Positions 1 to 5,513 of a stretch of DNA of 7,610 bases are shown in pieces. Each line of letters starts with the position of its first letter. Positions within the stretch are counted from its first letter, which is position 1. The stretch is from a bacterium HR39 (lineage in GTDB: Bacteria; Pseudomonadota; Alphaproteobacteria; Geminicoccales; Geminicoccaceae): NCBI GenBank assembly GCA_002898955.1, contig BEIP01000055.1, positions 1 to 7,610 of the forward strand, in the 5' to 3' direction. The position numbers and the translations under genes are program-made. A model generated the notes under the pieces. The model had not been told where the DNA came from. It was given only the letters and a program-made list of their open reading frames with translations, and did not search any database.

Positions 1-217
1 GCTCTTCCAGCTCGCGCAGCAGGTCGAGGCGGCCGTGCAGGTCGCCGATGGCGTAGACGCGCACCCCGTGCGGCACGCGGGCCGGCCGCCCGCCCACCAG
101 CGGCCGCTCCGGACCCGTGTCGGGACGCGAGAACAGACGCGAGAACAGGGGGACGGCACTCCGCTGCGGTGCGACGGCTCTTTCACTTACCCTGTTGCAC
201 GAAGGCGACAAGTGCAC
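1..217 (-). CDS. Metallophosphoesterase (calcineurin-like), N-terminal fragment
   Basis: Reading leftward, the frame encodes RVYAIGDLHGRLDLLRELEE close to the window edge. GDLHG (about residues 58-62 from the start used here) is the first metal-binding motif (GDxHG) of the calcineurin-like phosphoesterase superfamily, and the phrase VYAIGDxHGRLDLL is typical of bacterial Ser/Thr-phosphatase-like members. The rest of the catalytic domain lies outside the window, so the substrate cannot be judged. About 50 residues precede the motif and are low in conserved features; they include a duplicated LFSR-LFSR. The start is unresolved: no in-frame ATG exists. GTG at 217 is used here; TTG at 211 is an alternative, and neither has a good ribosome site. 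A CGGAG sequence sits near 163-159, just upstream of the CTG codon at 148, but a CTG start would be unusual. The gene is divergent from the beta-barrel gene. Confidence 0.75.
   Translation of the reverse strand, partial: MHLSPSCNRVSERAVAPQRSAVPLFSRLFSRPDTGPERPLVGGRPARVPHGVRVYAIGDLHGRLDLLRELEE
125..148. repeat. 12-bp perfect tandem duplication
   Basis: ACGCGAGAACAG occurs twice back to back (125-136 and 137-148). It keeps the reading frame of the minus-strand metallophosphoesterase and produces LFSR-LFSR near its N-terminus, ahead of the conserved domain. It looks like a recent slippage duplication in a tolerant linker. Confidence 0.8.
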
Positions 218-268
218 GCAAAGCCCGCCGCGGCGGCCGGCGTACCGGGCTCCGCCGGCACGGCCCGG

Positions 269-298
269 TTGCGGGCGACACGGGGCCCACTCTATTGA
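269..298 (+). promoter_or_regulatory. Possible sigma70-type promoter for the beta-barrel gene
   Basis: TTGCGG (269-274), an 18-base spacer and TATTGA (293-298) are the best -35/-10 pair seen in the divergent region. Each box matches only about half of the consensus. It would place transcription start about 75 bases before the ATG at 382. The TATTGA lies in the only AT-rich spot of this GC-rich region. The rest of 218-381 shows no gene. Confidence 0.3.
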
Positions 299-369
299 TC
301 CGACAGGAGACGGGACGGTGCCGGCAGCGGCGACCGCTCCCGCGGATCCGCGGATAGCTCTGCAGCCAC

Positions 370-375
370 GGAGGT
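370..375 (+). promoter_or_regulatory. Strong ribosome binding site for the beta-barrel gene
   Basis: GGAGGT lies 6 bases before the ATG at 382. It is close to the full anti-16S complement and fixes the start of the barrel gene just ahead of its signal peptide. Confidence 0.75.
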
Positions 376-381
376 CACCCC

Positions 382-1584
382 ATGCGCAGGTCCCTCTTCG
401 CCACCCTGCTCGCCACCAGCGCGCTCGTCGCGCCGTCGCTCGCTTCCGCCGAAGGACCGCTGGAGCCGCTCGGGATTCGGGCCGGCGCCTTCCTCGTCTA
501 TCCGCGCGTCAACACCAGCCTCGCCTACGACACCAACGTCTACGCCGAGCCCGACAACGAGAACAGCGACGTGCTGCTGATCGTCCGCCCGGAGGTGGAC
601 GTGCAGTCGCAGTGGTCGCGCCACTCGCTGAGCGCCTCGGCCTTCGCCGAGGGCGGTTTCTACCGCGACGAGACCGCCGCCAACTGGCTCGACTTCGGCC
701 TCGGCCTCGCCGGCGTGGTGGACATCAGCAGCGCCCAGGCCCTGCGGATCGACGTCTCGGCGGCGCGTCTCCACGAAGATGCGGGCGATCCCGACGCGGT
801 CGGGTCCAGCGACGTCACCAAGTACCTGGCGCTGACCGGCAACATCGCCTACCGCTACCAGTTCAACCGCTTCTTCGTCCAGCCGTCCGTGGGCGCGAGC
901 CGCAGCGACTTCGAGGACGTGCCGGGCTTCAACAACGACGACCGCGACCACAACCTCTACCAGCTCGCCCTGCGCGGCGGTGTGGCGGTGAGCCCGGCGA
1001 TCCGCGTCTTCGGCGAGGGCTTCTGGCGGCGCAGCGACTACGACCAGACGCCCGACGACGCGGGTGTGGACCGCGAGTCCAAGACCTACGGCGTGAGGGT
1101 CGGTACGGAGCTCGAGTTCAGCCGGCTGCTCACGGGTGACGCGGCCATCGGTGTGGCGCGCAACAAGCCCGACGACTCCGCCCTCGACGACACCACCGGC
1201 TTCAACGCCGTGGTCGGGCTCACCTGGACGCCCACGCCGCTCACCACGGTGGATCTCAACGCCCTCGCGGACATGCAGGAGACGACGGTGACCTTCAAGG
1301 GTGAGACCGCCTCGACGCGCTTCCGCAAGCAGATCGGCGTGAACGTCACCCATGCGGTGCGCCAGAACGTCTCCGTGAGCGGCCGGGCATTCTACATCCG
1401 CGACGACTTCCAAGGAACCGACCGGTCCGACGACGTCTACGGTCTCGGCCTCGGGGTGAACTACACGGTGAACCGCTGGCTGGTGCTCGGCGCGTCCTGG
1501 GACTTCCAGAAGCGCAACTCCGACGACGACACTGCCGAGTACACGCGCCACCGGGTGCTCGCCACGGTCACCCTGCGGCGCTGA
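382..1584 (+). CDS. Outer-membrane beta-barrel protein of polysaccharide-export type (PF10082/BBP2_2-like)
   Basis: This 400-aa protein has a clear signal peptide (positively charged MRRS, hydrophobic core, cleavage expected after ASA at residue 23). The mature part is a series of amphipathic strands with alternating hydrophobic residues, separated by short Asp/Asn-rich turns (for example LAYDTNVYAEPDNENSD), and it ends in the strand RVLATVTLRR. This is the look of the putative beta-barrel porin 2 group, often found beside exopolysaccharide genes in proteobacteria. The next gene, 109 bases downstream, encodes a Wza-type export lipoprotein, which supports a joint role: the barrel would be the outer-membrane pore for a secreted polysaccharide. 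The last strand lacks the usual C-terminal Phe. Strand number was not computed. A general porin or an unrelated outer-membrane protein remains possible, but the neighbour makes this less likely. Confidence 0.8.
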   Translation: MRRSLFATLLATSALVAPSLASAEGPLEPLGIRAGAFLVYPRVNTSLAYDTNVYAEPDNENSDVLLIVRPEVDVQSQWSRHSLSASAFAEGGFYRDETAANWLDFGLGLAGVVDISSAQALRIDVSAARLHEDAGDPDAVGSSDVTKYLALTGNIAYRYQFNRFFVQPSVGASRSDFEDVPGFNNDDRDHNLYQLALRGGVAVSPAIRVFGEGFWRRSDYDQTPDDAGVDRESKTYGVRVGTELEFSRLLTGDAAIGVARNKPDDSALDDTTGFNAVVGLTWTPTPLTTVDLNALADMQETTVTFKGETASTRFRKQIGVNVTHAVRQNVSVSGRAFYIRDDFQGTDRSDDVYGLGLGVNYTVNRWLVLGASWDFQKRNSDDDTAEYTRHRVLATVTLRR

Positions 1585-1608
1585 GCGCACGCGCGGCTTC
1601 GCAAACGG

Positions 1609-1641
1609 CCGGGCGCACAGGGACTTGTCCCGTGCGCCCGG
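1609..1641 (+). other. Strong hairpin between barrel and OPX genes, overlapping a promoter
   Basis: Left arm CCGGGCGCACAGGGAC (1609-1624) and right arm GTCCCGTGCGCCCGG (1627-1641) pair over 15 bp with a single bulged A. No T-run follows, so it is not a standard intrinsic terminator for the barrel gene. The right arm contains most of the -35 box of the promoter at 1625-1652. It could be a transcript-processing or stabilising hairpin after the barrel gene, or, as DNA, an operator. Confidence 0.7.
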
Positions 1642-1652
1642 TGCGTTATGCT
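1625..1652 (+). promoter_or_regulatory. Candidate sigma70 promoter for the OPX lipoprotein gene
   Basis: TTGTCC (1625-1630), a 16-base spacer and TATGCT (1647-1652) match four of six consensus bases in each box. Transcription would start near 1659, giving a leader of about 35 bases before the ATG at 1694. This would let the OPX gene be expressed apart from the barrel gene. Confidence 0.5.
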
Positions 1653-1693
1653 GCCGGCGGTGGAGGTCGTGCGACCAGGCCGGCGGAGGAGGG

Positions 1694-2284
1694 ATGAAGC
1701 GGCGAGAGGCACTGGGTCTGTTCGTGGTGGCGGCACCGGCGCTGGCGGGGCTCGCCGCCTGCACCAGCTCGCCGGAAATGGCGCCGGTGCCCGTCGATCC
1801 GGTCACCGGAAAGCCGGTGAAGCTCGAGGAGCAGCCCTACCGGCTGGGTCCCAACGACAAGGTGAAGATCACCGTCTTCCGTCACGAAGACCTCTCGGGC
1901 GAGTTCACGGTCGACGGCAATGGCTATCTGTCGCTGCCGCTCATCGGCGAGGTGAGGGCGGCGGACCTCACCGCCCGCGAACTCGAGGACGAACTGGAGC
2001 GGCGTTACGGTGATGGTTATCTCGTCGATCCCAAGGTCAGCGTCGAGATCCTGAGCTACCGGCCCTTCACCATTCTCGGCGAGGTGAATGAGCCCGGCCA
2101 GTACCCCTACGAGCCCGGCATGACGGTGATCGACGCCGTGGCCAAGGCCGGCGGCTTCACCTTCCGCGCCAAGCAGAACGGCATCCTGCTGCGGCGCGGC
2201 CCCAACGCCGCCGAGGTGGTGGTGCCCGCCAACACGCCGGTGCAGCCCGGCGACATCATCACCGTGCCCGAACGCTTCTTCTGA
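1694..2284 (+). CDS. Polysaccharide export lipoprotein, short OPX/Wza type
   Basis: This 196-aa protein starts at the ATG preceded by GGAGGA (1685-1690). The N-terminus MKRREALGLF followed by a hydrophobic stretch and the lipobox L20-A21-A22-C23 marks a lipoprotein. Residues about 48-120 form a Poly_export domain (PF02563): it opens with YRLGPNDKVKITVF and continues through the GYLSLPLIGEV strand pair. Residues about 122-190 form one SLBB domain, with the signature ILGEVNEPGQYPY and TVIDAVAKAGGF. Such proteins connect the inner-membrane polysaccharide machinery to the outer membrane. It has only one SLBB domain and ends in ITVPERFF, with no C-terminal amphipathic helix, so it cannot form a Wza-like membrane pore by itself and probably needs a partner such as the upstream beta-barrel. 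An in-frame ATG at 1625 lies inside the hairpin and would spoil the signal sequence. No synthase, flippase or chain-length kinase gene is in view. Confidence 0.92.
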   Translation: MKRREALGLFVVAAPALAGLAACTSSPEMAPVPVDPVTGKPVKLEEQPYRLGPNDKVKITVFRHEDLSGEFTVDGNGYLSLPLIGEVRAADLTARELEDELERRYGDGYLVDPKVSVEILSYRPFTILGEVNEPGQYPYEPGMTVIDAVAKAGGFTFRAKQNGILLRRGPNAAEVVVPANTPVQPGDIITVPERFF

Positions 2285-2285
2285 G

Positions 2286-2313
2286 CCGGGGCGGCATGCC
2301 GATGCCCGCCCGG
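2286..2313 (+). other. Imperfect hairpin after the OPX stop codon
   Basis: CCGGGGCGGCAT (2286-2297) and ATGCCCGCCCGG (2302-2313) pair as two 5-bp blocks around a 2x2 mismatch, with a GCCG loop, starting 2 bases after the stop. No T-run follows, so it is at best a weak or factor-dependent end of the OPX transcript. It may be fortuitous in DNA this GC-rich. Confidence 0.3.
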
Positions 2314-2339
2314 CACCGCCCGTCCCCCGGATCCCGGCC

Positions 2340-3758
2340 GTGAAGGCGGAGGTCGTGCGGGCCCCGCTCACGGAGCGCATCGCGACGGCGCTCGCCGTCT
2401 ACCGCGATGCGCGCATGGCCGCCATCCTGGCGCTGGGCTTTTCGAGCGGCCTGCCCATCATGCTGGTCGCCGCGACGCTCTCGGCGCGCCTCGCCGAAGC
2501 CGGCACGTCGAAAGCGGCCATCGGTCTCTTCGCCTACGTCCTCGCTCCCTACAGCTTCAAGTTCGCCTGGGCGCCCTTCGTCGACCGCATGCCCCTGCCG
2601 CCGCTCACCACCCGGCTGGGACGCCGCCGGGGCTGGATGCTGGCCGCCCAGATCGGGCTGCTCGTCTCCATCTGGGCGCTGGGACAGGCCGATCCCGCCC
2701 GCGATCCGGGAACGGTGGCGCTCGCCGCCATCGCCGTCGCCTTCTTCTCCGCCACCCAGGACGTGGCCGTCGACGCCTTCCGCATCGAGATCCTGGAGCG
2801 CGAGCGGCTGGCGGCCGGTGCCGGCGTGGTGGTGCTGGGCTATCGCATCGGCATGTGGGTAGCCACCGCCGGCGCCCTGTTCCTCGCCGAGTGGTACGGC
2901 TGGTCCTTCGCCTATGGCGTGATGGCGGCGCTCGTGGTGGTGGGGATGGTCGCCGTGCTGCTGGTGCGCGAGCCGCCCGAGCCCGCCGACGATCCCCTCC
3001 CCGCCGCCGATCCGCCCGCCTTCGCGCGCCTGCGGGAGTGGGGGCGGCGGGCGGTGGTCGAGCCCTTCCGCGACTTCTTCGCCCGCCACGGCCTCACTGC
3101 GGCGGTGCTGGTGCTGGCGCTCGTCTCGCTCTTCAAGGCGAGCGACGTGCTGCTCACCATGATGGCCAATCCCTTCTACATCGAGACGGGCTTCACCAAG
3201 GCCCAGATCGCCTGGGTGTCCAAGACCTTCGGCCTGTGGATGACGCTCGTGGGCGGTCTCGTGGGCGGCGCGCTCGCCTTCCGGCTGGGGCTGATGCGGG
3301 CCATGGTGTCGGCGGTGGTGGCCATGGCCGCATCCAACCTCGCCTTCCTGCTGCTGGCCCGCGCGGACGATCTGGGCGCGGGCGCCTTGGGCGCCGATCC
3401 CGCCGCCTTCGCCACGGTGAAGCTCGCGCTGTTCCACCTGGTGATCGCGGTGGAGAACCTCGCGGGCGGGCTCGGAACGGCGGTGTTCGTCGCCTTCCTC
3501 TCGGCCCTGTGCAACGTCCACTACACGGCGACGCAGTACGCGCTCCTCACCTCCTTCATGCAGGTCGTCGGCAAGTTCGCGATCGTGCCGGCTTCCGGTT
3601 TCCTGGCGGACGCGCTCGGCTGGCAGGCCTTCTTCCTGGCCTCCGCCCTCTTCGCCGTGCCGGCGCTGGCGCTGCTCTACGCGCTCTCCCGGCTCGGCTT
3701 CGCGGTGGAGGCGCCGGCGAGCTCCACCGGCAGCAGCGCCCGCAGCCCCTCGCGGTAG
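2340..3758 (+). CDS. ampG: AmpG-family muropeptide permease (MFS)
   Basis: This 472-aa polytopic membrane protein carries the AmpG landmarks: LGFSSGLPIMLV (about 32-43), PYSFKFAWAPFVDR (70-83), LGRRRGW (93-99) and SATQDVAVDAFRIE (137-150), followed by about ten further hydrophobic segments. AmpG proteins import GlcNAc-anhydroMurNAc peptides through the inner membrane for peptidoglycan recycling, and in many bacteria feed the signal for beta-lactamase induction. Length is near that of E. coli AmpG (about 490 aa). The GTG at 2340 is the furthest upstream in-frame start, 55 bases after the OPX gene; it has no clear ribosome site. A second GTG at 2355 has GGAGGT too close to it. The ATG at residue 26 would cut into the first membrane segment. 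The last 27 codons overlap the opposing SDR gene, and the Ser/Pro-rich tail after LSRLGF is not conserved-looking. No recycling enzymes are nearby. Confidence 0.88.
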   Translation: MKAEVVRAPLTERIATALAVYRDARMAAILALGFSSGLPIMLVAATLSARLAEAGTSKAAIGLFAYVLAPYSFKFAWAPFVDRMPLPPLTTRLGRRRGWMLAAQIGLLVSIWALGQADPARDPGTVALAAIAVAFFSATQDVAVDAFRIEILERERLAAGAGVVVLGYRIGMWVATAGALFLAEWYGWSFAYGVMAALVVVGMVAVLLVREPPEPADDPLPAADPPAFARLREWGRRAVVEPFRDFFARHGLTAAVLVLALVSLFKASDVLLTMMANPFYIETGFTKAQIAWVSKTFGLWMTLVGGLVGGALAFRLGLMRAMVSAVVAMAASNLAFLLLARADDLGAGALGADPAAFATVKLALFHLVIAVENLAGGLGTAVFVAFLSALCNVHYTATQYALLTSFMQVVGKFAIVPASGFLADALGWQAFFLASALFAVPALALLYALSRLGFAVEAPASSTGSSARSPSR

Positions 3759-4621
3759 GTGGGATACTTCAGCCGCACGCCGAGCTCGGCCCTGATGCGG
3801 TCGTTGCGCACCCGCCGGCACTCGGCGTAGAAGGCCCGGGCGGCCGGCGACAGGTCCGCCTCCTCGAACGGGACCTCCGGCGGCGGCTCGACGCCCAGCA
3901 GTTCCGCCGCGAAGGCCACCACGTCCTGGGGCGGGACCGGTTCGTCGTCCGCCACATTGTAGATCCGCCCGGGATGCGGCCGCGCCATGGAGGCACGCAG
4001 CACCGCCACGATGTCATCCACGTGGATGCGGCCGAACACCTGACCGGGTTTGACGATGCGGTGCGCGTGGCCGTCCAGCAGACTGCGGATGGCGTTGCGC
4101 CCCGGTCCGTAGATGCCGGCGAGGCGGAAGATGTGGACGGGCAGACCGCTTCCGAGCCACGCCCGCTCGGCGCGGAGGCGCCACTTCGCCCGCTCCAGCC
4201 CCGGCCGCGGTTCGTCCTCCTCCGACACCCAGCCGCCCTGCCGGTCGCCGTAGACGGCGGTGGTGCCGAGCCAGCCCACCCAGCGCAGCGACGAGAGCGC
4301 GCGCAGGTGCTCCCCGTGTTCGTCCAGCACCGGATCGCCCGCCTCGTCGGGCGGGATCGAGACCAGCAGGTGGGTGACGCCGGAGAGCGCCCGCCCCGAA
4401 TCCCCGAGCGGCCGGCCGCGGGCGAAGAGAAAGGGCTCGATGCCGGCGGCGCGCAGTTCCTCGGCCTTCGCGGGATCGCGGGTGGTGCCGCGCACCGTCC
4501 AGCCCTCGGCCAGCAGCGCCGCGGCGAGATGCTGCGCCACATAGCCGCAGCCGAAGCAGAACAGCACGCCGGGCGCGGCGTTCTCCCGCGGGCAGGAAGA
4601 CGGCGTCGCGGTGCCGGTCAT
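3677..4621 (-). CDS. Atypical SDR-family NAD(P)-binding protein (YeeZ-like)
   Basis: This 314-aa protein has a Rossmann fold start, VLFCFGCGYVAQHLA, with GxGxxA at residues 24-29, then TVRGTTRDPAK (42-52) at the end of beta-2, where the cofactor ribose or phosphate is read. HLLVSIPP (84-91) and WLGTTAVYGDRQGGWVSE (117-134) follow, then FRLAGIYGPGRNA and the GRIHVDDIVAVL motif of extended SDRs. The Tyr of VYGD (124) has no Lys four residues later; the usual YxxxK pair is absent, as in the atypical SDR group that includes E. coli YeeZ. It is probably a nucleotide-sugar-epimerase-like or redox-sensing protein; the substrate is unknown. The ATG shares its A with the TGA of the upstream gene (TGATG), and no ribosome site is visible, so translation is likely coupled. 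The 3' end overlaps ampG by 82 bases. Confidence 0.85.
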   Translation of the reverse strand: MTGTATPSSCPRENAAPGVLFCFGCGYVAQHLAAALLAEGWTVRGTTRDPAKAEELRAAGIEPFLFARGRPLGDSGRALSGVTHLLVSIPPDEAGDPVLDEHGEHLRALSSLRWVGWLGTTAVYGDRQGGWVSEEDEPRPGLERAKWRLRAERAWLGSGLPVHIFRLAGIYGPGRNAIRSLLDGHAHRIVKPGQVFGRIHVDDIVAVLRASMARPHPGRIYNVADDEPVPPQDVVAFAAELLGVEPPPEVPFEEADLSPAARAFYAECRRVRNDRIRAELGVRLKYPTYREGLRALLPVELAGASTAKPSRESA

Positions 4622-5211
4622 CAGAAGTCGAGGCGGATGCCGATGCGGCCGGCGGCGAGCGGCTCGTCCTCGCCCCGCCGTCCGACGGCGAGGTCGCTCT
4701 CCACCGCGAGCCACGGAGTGGCGGCGAAGGCGGCGCCGAGGGTGAACAGACGGTAGGGATCCGTCGGTCCCTCCGGCTGGCTCACGACTCCGAGCTCGGC
4801 CTCCACGGCCCCGTAGCGCACCCGCGCGGCCAGCACGTCGGCCGGCGCGCCGAACAGCTCGGCGCGGGCGTAGTATCCGCCGACCAGCAGCCCGCCCGTC
4901 TGCAGCGCGCCGCCCAGCACCAGCCCGCGCCGCGGCTCGGAGGGTGCGGGAAGGGACGTCACGGCCGCGTCGGGCAGGCCGAGCCGCCCGGTGCGCAGGC
5001 GGAGGTGCTCGTCGGACTCCAGCAGCAGGCCGACGGCGGTGCGCGGCGTGAATTCGAGGACGAAGGTGGGCTCGCCCGCATCCGCCGCCTCCCCTGGCAG
5101 CACCTGCGGATCGGCCGCATAGCCGCCCGGGACGAGGCGCGCGGCCGAGGCGGCCGTGGCCCCGAAGGCCATCGCCAGAGCGGCGAGCGCGGCAGCGGCG
5201 CGGCGCGGCAT
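4621..5211 (-). CDS. Secreted protein of unknown function, probable small outer-membrane beta-barrel
   Basis: I do not recognise this family. The 196-aa product starts at MPRRAAAALAALAMAF, a signal peptide with cleavage expected after ASA at residue 23; the open frame continues upstream to 5370, but that part is Arg/Gly/Pro-rich and lies over the promoter. The mature protein (about 173 aa) shows alternating strand-like runs, such as TFVLEFTPRTAVGLLLE, RGLVLGGALQTGGLLVGGYYARAELFG, RLFTLGAAFA and WLAVESDLAVG, and ends GRIGIRLDF. The terminal Phe after a beta strand is the classical recognition signal for outer-membrane insertion, so an eight- to ten-stranded barrel is a fair guess. It has no cysteines after the signal. 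It is co-transcribed and probably translationally coupled with the SDR gene, and has its own promoter candidate. A periplasmic beta-rich protein is the alternative. Confidence 0.7.
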   Translation of the reverse strand: MPRRAAAALAALAMAFGATAASAARLVPGGYAADPQVLPGEAADAGEPTFVLEFTPRTAVGLLLESDEHLRLRTGRLGLPDAAVTSLPAPSEPRRGLVLGGALQTGGLLVGGYYARAELFGAPADVLAARVRYGAVEAELGVVSQPEGPTDPYRLFTLGAAFAATPWLAVESDLAVGRRGEDEPLAAGRIGIRLDF

Positions 5212-5243
5212 GGTCGTGCCATCCGTCGGAACGGTCCGGCCGC

Positions 5244-5272
5244 AATATCGCGAAGGCCCCGTCCACCGGCAA
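5244..5272 (-). promoter_or_regulatory. Candidate promoter for the secreted protein-SDR operon
   Basis: On the minus strand TTGCCG (5272-5267), a 17-base spacer and GATATT (5249-5244) each match four of six consensus bases. Transcription would start near 5237, about 26 bases before the ATG at 5211. This also supports the short start over the longer open frame. Confidence 0.5.
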
Positions 5273-5378
5273 GGGCGCACCGGCCCCGATCCACGCGGAT
5301 GTGATGCGAAAGCCACCCGAATACGCTCCGCGCCGGGGGAGCCGACCGCCGCAGCGCGGCATCCGCCCACGCGCGGCG

Positions 5379-5407
5379 TTGACGCTCCCGATCCCCTCTC
5401 CTAATTG
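5379..5407 (+). promoter_or_regulatory. Promoter candidate for rplM-rpsI
   Basis: TTGACG (5379-5384) matches five of six -35 bases and stands in a strongly GC-rich region. TAATTG (5402-5407) follows after 17 bases, in the only AT-rich stretch. Alphaproteobacterial housekeeping promoters usually have a strong TTGAC and a loose -10, which fits. A start near 5414 gives a leader of about 100 bases before rplM. Confidence 0.6.
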
Positions 5408-5410
5408 AGC

Positions 5411-5446
5411 GGCGCAGCGACGGGCGCGGCCCGTCGCGCCTGTTTT
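5411..5446 (+). terminator. Terminator-like hairpin in the rplM leader (possible attenuator)
   Basis: GCGACGGGC (5417-5425) and GCCCGTCGC (5429-5437) form a perfect 9-bp stem with a GCG loop. An alternative pairing extends it: GACGGGC/GCCCGTC plus GGCGC (5411-5415)/GCGCC (5436-5440), with a 3-base bulge. TGTTTT (5441-5446) follows directly. No plus-strand gene ends nearby (ampG ends at 3758), so an ordinary terminator has nothing to terminate here; the position just after the rplM promoter suggests attenuation or a 5' protective hairpin. Confidence 0.5.
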
Positions 5447-5452
5447 CACGGG

Positions 5453-5488
5453 GCCGCCGCGCGCGGGGCGGGCAGATCGGGCGGCGGC
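5453..5488 (+). other. Second leader hairpin upstream of rplM
   Basis: GCCGCCGC (5453-5460) can pair with GCGGCGGC (5481-5488) across a 20-base loop, 25 bases before the rplM ATG. In such GC-rich sequence this may be chance, but together with the first hairpin it gives the leader two stems, as expected for ribosomal-protein feedback control. Confidence 0.3.
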
Positions 5489-5513
5489 GCGGAACCTCTG
5501 CGGATGGACCGAG

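Noticed and set aside
225..236. 12-bp palindrome CCGCCGCGGCGG
   Set aside because: Such GC-only palindromes are common by chance here and nothing around it suggests a function.
1625..1693. Earlier in-frame start for the OPX lipoprotein
   Set aside because: It would begin within the hairpin and promoter and add a Cys/Arg-rich stretch before a good lipoprotein signal. GGAGGA supports the ATG at 1694.
292..1806. 504-codon open frame on the minus strand opposite the beta-barrel gene
   Set aside because: Its composition (runs of Val/Glu/His/Gly/Arg with no domain) is that expected from the antisense of a GC-rich gene. The plus-strand frame has a signal peptide and a strong ribosome site.
2259..3821. 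520-codon open frame on the minus strand opposite ampG
   Set aside because: It is an extremely Gly/Arg/His/Glu-rich shadow frame. The plus strand encodes unmistakable AmpG motifs.
2855..4756. 633-codon plus-strand open frame crossing ampG and the SDR gene
   Set aside because: It is out of frame with ampG and antisense to the SDR gene, Arg/Gly/Ala-rich, and shows no family motif; stop codons are simply rare at this GC content.
5212..5370. Earlier start for the secreted protein
   Set aside because: The extra 53 residues are Arg/Gly/Pro-rich, would bury the signal peptide, and cover the candidate promoter at 5244-5272.
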